From Gammaproteobacteria bacterium (GTDB lineage Bacteria > Pseudomonadota > Gammaproteobacteria > DSM-19610): 12,057 nucleotides of DNA. The stretch is taken from assembly GCA_011371465.1 (NCBI GenBank), contig DRQL01000219.1:1-12057 (forward strand), in the 5' to 3' direction. Positions within the stretch are counted from its first letter, which is position 1, and each line of letters starts with the position of its first letter. Below, in pieces: positions 6,921 through 12,057 of this stretch. The position numbers and the translations under genes are program-made. The notes below the pieces were generated by a model that searched no databases, was not told the origin of the DNA, and saw nothing but the letters and a program-made list of their open reading frames with translations.

Positions 6921-8462
6921 TTAGTAGGCGCCGTTGGCGACAAAGTCTTCTACGATGGCGCGCAACTTCGCTTCCACTTCATCGTTGTAATCAGGGTTGG
7001 CGTTGAGGGCATCCATGTCAGCACCAAAGCTGGATTTGAAATGCGCCAGCAGTGCACTTTCAAACGCCACGATTTTGTTCACCTCGACGTCGTCCAGGTA
7101 GCCTTCGTTGGCGGCAAACAGGGACAGCGCCATTTCCGCCACCGACAGCGGCGTGTACTGCGTCTGCTTCATCAGCTCGGTTACGCGCTGACCGCGTTCC
7201 AGCTGCTTGCGCGTGGCCTCGTCGAGGTCGGACGCGAACTGGGCAAAGGCCGCCAGTTCGCGGTACTGCGCCAGCGCCAGTCGCACACCGCCGCCGAGTT
7301 TCTTGATGGCCTTGGTCTGCGCAGCGCCACCCACGCGCGACACGGACAGACCGGCGTTGATGGCCGGCCGGATACCGGCGTTGAACAGGTCGGATTCAAG
7401 AAAGATCTGACCGTCGGTAATGGATATCACGTTGGTGGGCACGAAGGCCGACACGTCACCCGCCTGGGTCTCGATGATCGGCAGCGCCGTCAGCGAACCG
7501 GTCCTGCCCTTGACTTCGCCGTTGGTGTGTTTCTCCACGTAGTGTTCATTGACGCGCGCAGCGCGTTCCAGCAGGCGCGAATGCAGGTAGAACACGTCAC
7601 CCGGGTAGGCTTCACGACCCGGCGGACGACGCAGCAGCAGGGACACCTGGCGATACGCCCAGGCCTGCTTGGTCAGGTCATCATAGATAATGAGTGCGTC
7701 TTCACCACGGTCACGGAAGTACTCACCCATGGCGCAACCGGCATAGGGTGCGATGTACTGCATGGCGGGTGAATCCGCCGCGCCGGCTGACACCACGATG
7801 GTGTGCTCCATCGCGCCGTGTTCCTCGAGCTTGCGCACCACGGCGGCCACCGACGAGTTTTTCTGGCCGATCGCGACGTAGATACATTTAACGCCGGTGC
7901 CTTTCTGGTTGATGATGGCGTCGATGGCCACGGCCGTCTTGCCGGTCTGGCGGTCACCGATGATCAGTTCGCGCTGACCACGCCCGATCGGCACCATGGC
8001 GTCGATGGCCTTCAGACCGGTCTGCACCGGCTGGTCGACCGACTGGCGTTCGATAACGCCGGGGGCGATCTTTTCGATCGGTGAACTGAAATCCGATTGA
8101 ATCGGACCCTTGCCGTCAATGGCGGTACCCAGCGAATCCACTACGCGCCCCAGCAGGGCCGGACCAACCGGCACTTCCAGGATACGTCCGGTACAGCGCG
8201 CCTTGCCGCCTTCGGAAATCGACTTGTAGTCACCCAGCACCACCACGCCAACCGAATCGCGTTCCAGGTTGAGCGCCAGGCCGTACAGTTCGTTGCCGAA
8301 GTCGATCATCTCGCCCTGCATGGCGTCGGCCAGGCCGTGGATGCGGGCGATGCCGTCGGTCAGGCTGACCACAGTACCTTCACTGCGCGCCTCGGAGGTC
8401 GCATCGAAACCTTCGATGCGTTGCTTGATCAGATCGCTGATCTCGGATGGATTCAGTTGCAT
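6921..8462 (-). CDS. atpA: F1Fo ATP synthase subunit alpha, 513 aa
   Basis: Alpha makes the non-catalytic nucleotide sites of the F1 head. The Walker A motif is GDRQTGKT at residues 169-176, with K175 at the same number as in E. coli. The Walker B strand is ALIIYDDL (256-263). The arginine finger that completes the catalytic site of beta is R376 in SVSRVGGAAQ, again at E. coli numbering. The N-terminal beta barrel covers about 25-95, the nucleotide domain about 96-380 and the C-terminal helical domain the rest. Length equals E. coli AtpA. AGGA lies eight bases before the ATG and follows directly on the atpH stop. No odd feature is seen. Confidence 0.99.
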   Translation of the reverse strand: MQLNPSEISDLIKQRIEGFDATSEARSEGTVVSLTDGIARIHGLADAMQGEMIDFGNELYGLALNLERDSVGVVVLGDYKSISEGGKARCTGRILEVPVGPALLGRVVDSLGTAIDGKGPIQSDFSSPIEKIAPGVIERQSVDQPVQTGLKAIDAMVPIGRGQRELIIGDRQTGKTAVAIDAIINQKGTGVKCIYVAIGQKNSSVAAVVRKLEEHGAMEHTIVVSAGAADSPAMQYIAPYAGCAMGEYFRDRGEDALIIYDDLTKQAWAYRQVSLLLRRPPGREAYPGDVFYLHSRLLERAARVNEHYVEKHTNGEVKGRTGSLTALPIIETQAGDVSAFVPTNVISITDGQIFLESDLFNAGIRPAINAGLSVSRVGGAAQTKAIKKLGGGVRLALAQYRELAAFAQFASDLDEATRKQLERGQRVTELMKQTQYTPLSVAEMALSLFAANEGYLDDVEVNKIVAFESALLAHFKSSFGADMDALNANPDYNDEVEAKLRAIVEDFVANGAY

Positions 8463-8477
8463 TGCTTGCGTCCTATT

Positions 8478-9047
8478 TTAGTGAACCAGGGCACTGGAGA
8501 GCTGGCGCAGGTGTTCCACAGCCGACCCGTCGATCACCAGGTCGCCTGCGCGGATCACTGCACCACCCACCAGGTCTTCGTTCACGGAACAATTCAGTTG
8601 CACGTCGCGGCCGAGGCGTTTCTTCAGCGCTTCGGCAATCGCGCTTTTCTGCGCATCACTCAACGGCATGGCGGAAATCACCTCGGCTTCCACGGTACCT
8701 TCCGCTTCATCGCGGAACTGGTTGTACAGCGTGGCGATCATCGGCAGCTGCCCCAGGCGACCGTTCTCGGCCAGCACGTTCAGCAGGTTCTGTGCGTGTT
8801 CGCCGATGTCGTCACCACAGGCACGGATAACCAGCGCACCGGCCTCGCTTTTGCCGAGGCGCGGGTTGGCCAGCAGGGTGGTCATGGTGTCATTACTGAC
8901 CACCGCGGCCATCAGCGCCAGGCGATCGGACCACGTCTGTAACTCACCACGGCTGTTGGCCAGCTCGAATACGGCCCTCGCGTAGGGCCGCGCCAGCGCT
9001 GCGTCGCCTTCCGGCAATTCTGCGTGTTGATCGTTGCTGTCTGCCAT
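8478..9047 (-). CDS. atpH: F1Fo ATP synthase subunit delta, 189 aa
   Basis: Delta caps the alpha3beta3 head and joins it to the b stalk. The N-terminal helical domain begins at LARPYARAVFELA, which aligns with ARPYAKAAFDFA in E. coli. The C-terminal OSCP-type signature is GGAVIRAGDLVIDGSAVEHL. The protein is 12 residues longer than E. coli AtpH because of an acidic leader (DSNDQHAELPEGD). I kept the first ATG: the only nearby in-frame alternative is TTG at codon 11, with no ribosome-binding site. AAGGA lies very close to the ATG (two bases) and a second GG somewhat further, so initiation may depend on coupling to atpF, whose stop is nine bases upstream. Confidence 0.96.
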   Translation of the reverse strand: MADSNDQHAELPEGDAALARPYARAVFELANSRGELQTWSDRLALMAAVVSNDTMTTLLANPRLGKSEAGALVIRACGDDIGEHAQNLLNVLAENGRLGQLPMIATLYNQFRDEAEGTVEAEVISAMPLSDAQKSAIAEALKKRLGRDVQLNCSVNEDLVGGAVIRAGDLVIDGSAVEHLRQLSSALVH

Positions 9048-9056
9048 AGTCCTTGC

Positions 9057-9527
9057 CTAGATCCTGGCGACCAGGTCTTTCAGCAGTTCGTCGTTGGCGG
9101 AAGCGTCCAGCTCGCGCTTCAGGATGCGTCCGGCACCGGCGGTGGCGATACTCACCACCTGGCCACGCAGGGCTTCCCGGGCACGGTTGACTTCCTGCTC
9201 CATCTCCGCCGCCGCGGCGGCCTTGATGCGGTCCGCCTCTTCCACGGCTTCCGCCCTGGCTTCGTCGATGATCTCGCTGCCGCGTTTTTCTGCGCGGTTG
9301 ATGATCTCGCTGGCCTGCTGCTTGGCCTCATGCAGGGTTTCGGTGGCTTTTTTCTGTGCCAGTTCCTGCTCGTGGCGGCCGCGGTCGGCGGCAGCCAGGC
9401 CTTCGGCGATCCTGCCCTTGCGCTCTTCGAGCGCCGCCATGATCGGTGGCCACACAAACTTCATGCAGAACCACACGAACACCAGGAAGGTGATACTTTG
9501 GCCGATCAGTGTCGCGTTGAAATTCAT
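9057..9527 (-). CDS. atpF: F1Fo ATP synthase subunit b, 156 aa
   Basis: Subunit b forms the dimeric peripheral stalk holding alpha3beta3 against subunit a. The product starts MNFNATLIGQSITFLVFVWF, with one membrane helix at about residues 6-27, followed by the conserved MKFVWPPI. A long charged, Ala/Glu/Lys/Arg-rich helix runs from about 32 to 125, consistent with the right-handed coiled coil of b dimers. The C-terminal part (ILKRELDASANDELLKDL) is the delta-binding region. Its 156 residues equal E. coli AtpF. There is a single b-type gene with no b' paralogue, as expected outside photosynthetic and alphaproteobacterial types. GAGG lies seven bases before the ATG. The stop is nine bases before atpH. 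Confidence 0.98.
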   Translation of the reverse strand: MNFNATLIGQSITFLVFVWFCMKFVWPPIMAALEERKGRIAEGLAAADRGRHEQELAQKKATETLHEAKQQASEIINRAEKRGSEIIDEARAEAVEEADRIKAAAAAEMEQEVNRAREALRGQVVSIATAGAGRILKRELDASANDELLKDLVARI

Positions 9528-9549
9528 GGTTGAACCTCGCGTTCAGCTA

Positions 9550-9786
9550 TCAGGCGCCAACGACCGCGAACATGACGTACATGGCCAGACCGACGGCGAT
9601 CATCGGTACCGCGTCCACCAGGCCCATGACGATGAAGAACTGGGTACGCAGCATCGGGATCAGCTCCGGCTGACGTGCCGCACCCTCCAGGAAGCGGCCG
9701 CCCAGGATACCGATGCCGACCGCGGCACCGAGGGCGCCCAGGCCCATCATCAGGGCGCCGGCAATATAAAGCAGTGCGTTTTCCAT
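9550..9786 (-). CDS. atpE: F1Fo ATP synthase subunit c, 78 aa
   Basis: Subunit c is the hairpin membrane protein of the rotor ring. It has two helices (about residues 5-31 and 44-76) joined by the polar loop ARQPE, where R38, Q39 and P40 contact gamma and epsilon. The ion-carrying carboxylate is D58 in MGLVDAVPMI (E. coli D61), and A21 and I25 match E. coli A24 and I28. The site has Asp rather than Glu and lacks the Gln and Thr ligands of sodium-type rings, so I infer proton coupling. The glycine-rich GIGILGGRFLEGAARQP is near-identical to E. coli. Length is one residue below E. coli AtpE. The ATG follows a strong Shine-Dalgarno at six bases. Confidence 0.98.
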   Translation of the reverse strand: MENALLYIAGALMMGLGALGAAVGIGILGGRFLEGAARQPELIPMLRTQFFIVMGLVDAVPMIAVGLAMYVMFAVVGA

Positions 9787-9833
9787 GTTTGTCTCCTAAG
9801 GTCTGTAGAGTTCAGTAAGTGAAAGTTGTTTGA
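9787..9833 (-). promoter_or_regulatory. Strong atpE translation initiation region
   Basis: The atpB-atpE gap is the longest inside the atp operon (47 bases) and is about 38% GC. On the minus strand it is rich in A, C and T, looks unstructured, and ends in the Shine-Dalgarno TTAGGAG (9799-9793), six bases before the ATG. It is the best ribosome-binding site in the operon. This fits the need for many c subunits per complex. In E. coli, atpE is known to have an unusually strong, unstructured initiation region in the same place. Enhancer activity here is inferred. Confidence 0.6.
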
Positions 9834-10700
9834 TTAATGGTGCGCCTGGCTTGCCATATCCAGGTAGACGATGGTCAGGGTCATGAAAATGAACGCCTGC
9901 AGGGTAATGATCAGTATATGGAAGATGGCCCAGCCAAGCTGCAGCAGGCCGCCAAAGGCGCCCAGCGCGATGCCGCCACCATACATCAGTGCAATCAGGA
10001 TAAAGATCATTTCGCCCGCGTACATGTTGCCGAACAGTCGCAGCGAGAGCGAGACCGGCTTGGCGATCAGGGTAACGCCTTCCAGCAGAAAGTTGATCGG
10101 CATGAACAGGACCTGGACTACTTTATTGTCCGACTGGAACGGCATCAGGGTCAGCTCGCCGACAAAACCGCCCACGCCTTTCATTTTTACGCTGTAGTAC
10201 AGCACCAGCGCAAACACGGACAGGGACAGGCCGAAGGTAATATTGGGATCGGTGGAAGGTACGATCTTGAGATGGCTCACGCCCATCAGACCCGCCAGCG
10301 AAGGCAGCCAGTCGACCGCGATCAGGTCCATGAAGTTCATCAGGAACACCCAGATGAAGATGGTCATGGCCAGTGGTGCGATGAGCGGGTTCTTGCCGCT
10401 GAACGAACCGCGCACGCTGTCGTCGATAAATTCCACCACCCACTCGACAAAGTTCTGCCAGCCGCCCGGCACACCGGCGGTGGCGGTTTTGGCCGCCTTG
10501 CGGAAAGCCCACAGGAACAACACGCCCAGACCGATGGAAAACAGCATGCTGTCGACATTGATGGACCAGAAACCCATCTCGGCGAGATCCCCGGCACCGT
10601 GCGCGAATCCCCAGTGCCCGTCCGCGTGCTGCCCGTAGGTCAGGTTGGTCAGGTGGTGCTTGATATATTCTTCGGAAGAATGCGGTGCGGTGGCTGACAT
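9834..10700 (-). CDS. atpB: F1Fo ATP synthase subunit a, 288 aa
   Basis: Subunit a forms the two proton half-channels against the c-ring in the inner membrane. The essential arginine is R221 in SLRLFGNMYAGE (E. coli R210), and E230 matches E. coli E219. H261 and Q268 in AIFHILIITLQAF match H245 and Q252. The N-terminal IKHHL, the motifs IAPLAMTIFIWVFLMNFMDL and KPVSLSLRLFG, and the C-terminal LTIVYLDMAS are all typical of gammaproteobacteria. It is about 17 residues longer than E. coli AtpB (271 aa). The extra length lies in a His-containing N-terminal segment (residues 15-34), in a few residues before the channel helices (MPFQSDNKVVQ), and near GGGIALGAFGG. The ATG lies four bases after the atpI stop with no clear Shine-Dalgarno, suggesting translational coupling. 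Confidence 0.98.
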   Translation of the reverse strand: MSATAPHSSEEYIKHHLTNLTYGQHADGHWGFAHGAGDLAEMGFWSINVDSMLFSIGLGVLFLWAFRKAAKTATAGVPGGWQNFVEWVVEFIDDSVRGSFSGKNPLIAPLAMTIFIWVFLMNFMDLIAVDWLPSLAGLMGVSHLKIVPSTDPNITFGLSLSVFALVLYYSVKMKGVGGFVGELTLMPFQSDNKVVQVLFMPINFLLEGVTLIAKPVSLSLRLFGNMYAGEMIFILIALMYGGGIALGAFGGLLQLGWAIFHILIITLQAFIFMTLTIVYLDMASQAHH

Positions 10701-10704
10701 GGAC

Positions 10705-11073
10705 TTATTTCTGCTCTAACTGTCTGATTCCATTAAATATCATTACAAGCTGACCGATCATGAACCCGGTCAGCAGCGCCAGCGCTTCGAGCTTCAGCAC
10801 ACCCAGCCCGAAGGCAAAACACAGGGCGACGAGCAAAAAACGCTGTACAACACATATGTAGCCGGCCGCCAGGCTCTGCTGGGGTGTTCGCTGCACGGCT
10901 TGCGCGTCGCGCCGCGAACAGCGTGCCAGCAGCAGTGCATTGACAGCCGCAATACAACCGCCGAATCCCGCGGATACGGCAGCAAAAGAATCAAAGATGG
11001 CAAGAAACACGGCTGATGTAACCGCTACCAGTATGGCCTGGTAGAGCAACAGCCTGCGAATCCCGGTATCCAA
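10705..11073 (-). CDS. atpI: ATP synthase protein I (AtpI), 122 aa, TTG start
   Basis: AtpI is a small membrane protein encoded first in atp operons. It is known to help c-ring assembly in some bacteria and is usually dispensable. The product has four likely membrane segments at about residues 8-26, 31-50, 72-92 and 96-113, joined by a basic cytoplasmic loop (ARCSRRDAQ). The N-terminal stretch RRLLLYQ aligns with RKLLLVQ in E. coli AtpI. The start codon is TTG: reading upstream in frame to the TGA there is no ATG or GTG, only a CTG eight codons earlier. The upstream GAGCAG is a weak ribosome-binding site. The gene is first after the predicted promoter and stops four bases before atpB. Identity rests on position and membrane topology more than on strong motifs. 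The exact start is uncertain. Confidence 0.85.
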   Translation of the reverse strand: MDTGIRRLLLYQAILVAVTSAVFLAIFDSFAAVSAGFGGCIAAVNALLLARCSRRDAQAVQRTPQQSLAAGYICVVQRFLLVALCFAFGLGVLKLEALALLTGFMIGQLVMIFNGIRQLEQK

Positions 11074-11121
11074 CGGTGTTTCTGCTCGATTCAGCCCCGA
11101 AAATCCCGGGCAGCGTCACAA

Positions 11122-11138
11122 CACCGGCCTAACCGGTG
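11122..11138 (-). repeat. Hairpin in the atpI leader
   Basis: The leader RNA contains CACCGG, a five-base loop (TTAGG) and CCGGTG, a perfect 6-bp stem starting a few bases after the predicted transcription start. No T-run follows, so it is not a typical terminator. The 3' arm, with one or two following bases (CGGTGTT), could instead pair with AACACCG immediately before the atpI start codon (11080-11074). The two structures would exclude each other. Pairing is read from sequence; function is inferred. Confidence 0.45.
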
Positions 11139-11151
11139 GGGAGCGGCGGCG

Positions 11152-11181
11152 ATTATAAGGATCGTCGATACGTGGGGTCAA
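11152..11181 (-). promoter_or_regulatory. Predicted sigma70 promoter of the atp operon
   Basis: On the minus strand the -35 hexamer TTGACC (11181-11176) and a perfect -10 hexamer TATAAT (11157-11152) are separated by 18 bases. The predicted transcription start is near 11144-11145, giving a leader of about 70 bases before atpI. The bases between the -10 and the start are CGCCGCC, a GC-rich discriminator of the kind found in promoters under negative stringent control. It lies directly between parB and atpI, where gammaproteobacterial atp operons are normally transcribed. The hexamers and spacing are seen; the activity and regulation are inferred. Confidence 0.82.
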
Positions 11182-11217
11182 CAACTTGTATAGCCTTTAT
11201 GGATATTCTCTGTATCT

Positions 11218-12057
11218 CTAATGGATATGTTCGAGAATGCCATCGAGCTCATCCAGGCTGTTGTAGCTGATCACCAGCTTGCCCTTGCCTTTCTGGCCCT
11301 GCTGGACCACCACCGGGGCCCCCACGCGGTCGGACAGGTCCTGCTCCAGGCTGACCAGGTCGGGATCCCGGCGTGGACTGCGGTTTTTCCCTTTGCTGGA
11401 GCCGCTGTCCGCCAGCAGTTTCTTGACCAGGCGCTCGGTAGCCCGGGCCGACAGCCCGTGATCGACCACCTGGCGGGCGGCTTCCGCCTGCCGGGCGCCG
11501 TCCAGCGCCAGCAGCGCGCGCGCGTGCCCCATGTCCAGCTCACCGCGCTGCACCATGCCCGTCGCGACCTCACCCAGCTCCAGCAGGCGCAGCAGGTTGG
11601 ACACCGCCGTACGGGAGCGCCCTACTGCTTCGGCAGCCTGCTGGTGGGTCATTTCGAACTCCTCGATCAACCGGTCCAGCGCGCGCGCTTCTTCCAGCGG
11701 GTTCAGGTTCTCGCGCTGGATGTTCTCGATCAGGGCCACCGCAATGGCGGTACGGTCGTCCATGTCCCGCACCACCACCGGGACTTCCTGCAGTTCGGCC
11801 AGCTGTGCCGCGCGCCAGCGCCGCTCCCCGGCCACGATTTCGTAACTGCCGCCGCCGACGGGTCGCACCACGATGGGCTGCACCACCCCCTGGGCGCGGA
11901 TCGAGTCCGCCAGGTCTTCCAGGCTGTCGTTGTGCATGTCCACGCGTGGCTGGTATTTGCCGCGCTGCAACTGTTCCACGCCGAGGGTGCGCAGTTCCCC
12001 GCTCGCCTCGTCGCTGGCGGCCGCCGTTACCGGCGCGGCGGGGGCCGGTTGCGACAC
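11218..12057 (-). CDS. parB: Chromosome partitioning protein ParB (5' end beyond window)
   Basis: ParB is the CTP-dependent DNA clamp that loads at parS sites near the origin and works with the ParA ATPase in chromosome segregation. Numbering visible residues from the window edge, I see the ParB/Srx-like CTPase domain at about 22-118, with box I QRGKYQPR (31-38), the CTP-binding box GERRWRA (77-83) and ENIQRENL (111-118). A parS-binding helix-turn-helix follows at about 136-160 (AVGRSRTAVSNLL), and a C-terminal dimerisation domain at about 230-279. The gene ends in TAG. The frame is still open at 12057. The last codon there is GTG, but the usual N-terminal ParB motif resembling KRGLGRGLDALL is absent, so I infer that the true start lies outside and this GTG is an internal Val. 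The expected neighbour, parA, would also be outside. Family assignment is certain; length is not. Confidence 0.96.
   Translation of the reverse strand: MSQPAPAAPVTAAASDEASGELRTLGVEQLQRGKYQPRVDMHNDSLEDLADSIRAQGVVQPIVVRPVGGGSYEIVAGERRWRAAQLAELQEVPVVVRDMDDRTAIAVALIENIQRENLNPLEEARALDRLIEEFEMTHQQAAEAVGRSRTAVSNLLRLLELGEVATGMVQRGELDMGHARALLALDGARQAEAARQVVDHGLSARATERLVKKLLADSGSSKGKNRSPRRDPDLVSLEQDLSDRVGAPVVVQQGQKGKGKLVISYNSLDELDGILEHIH

Noticed and set aside
4851..7772. Long plus-strand frames, such as 4851-6041 and 6465-7772, opposite the atp genes
   Set aside because: They lie exactly opposite strongly conserved atpD, atpG and atpA codons. High GC at third positions removes stops on the other strand. 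The products have no coherent domains.
1..12057. parS sites near parB
   Set aside because: By eye I found no close match to the 16-base consensus built on TTTCACGTGAAA. TTTCACGG near 6440 and isolated CACGTG cores lack the symmetric arms. A computed motif search would be decisive.
1..12057. CRISPR arrays, tRNA or rRNA genes, insertion sequences
   Set aside because: No regularly spaced repeats, tRNA cloverleaf elements, rRNA segments or transposase motifs were seen; almost all of the window is accounted for by conserved protein genes.

Overview
The window holds a compact, one-direction block of housekeeping genes from a GC-rich gammaproteobacterium. All 13 genes I can support lie on the minus strand, so transcription runs from position 12057 towards position 1. 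In that order they are parB (5' end outside the window), atpI, atpB, atpE, atpF, atpH, atpA, atpG, atpD, atpC, a SlyD-like FKBP prolyl isomerase, glmU and glmS. The order parB-atpIBEFHAGDC-glmUS is the classic gammaproteobacterial arrangement near the chromosome origin. The proteins also resemble gammaproteobacterial homologues in length and motifs (alpha 513 aa, gamma 287 aa, b 156 aa, GlmU 455 aa, GlmS 610 aa). I cannot name a genus.

Layout: 12057-11218 is the 3' part of parB (chromosome partitioning). 11217-11074 is a 144-base intergenic region with a strong sigma70-type promoter (perfect TATAAT, TTGACC, 18-base spacer), a GC-rich discriminator and a short structured leader before atpI, which starts with TTG. 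11073-4188 is the complete F1Fo ATP synthase operon, with gaps of 4 to 47 bases and a Shine-Dalgarno site before most genes. 4180-3701 is the one unusual member, a SlyD-like FKBP isomerase seven bases after atpC. 3628-385 is glmU then glmS, which make UDP-GlcNAc precursors for peptidoglycan and lipopolysaccharide. 384-1 is an AT-rich stretch (about 41% GC over the first 240 bases) with several dyad symmetries and no convincing gene. The 3' end of glmS is the predicted Tn7 attachment site.

How the genes work together: the eight F1Fo structural genes plus atpI encode a proton-driven ATP synthase. The FKBP is placed to be co-expressed with it and could act as a folding helper or simply share the transcript. 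GlmS makes glucosamine-6-phosphate and GlmU carries out the last two steps to UDP-GlcNAc. I see no strong intrinsic terminator between the atp promoter and glmS, so one transcript of about 10.8 kb is possible.

I found no clearly new biological system. The points most worth a second look are the SlyD-like gene in the atp-glm operon, the atp promoter and leader, and the AT-rich dyad-bearing region at the glmS end, which is a known insertion hotspot.
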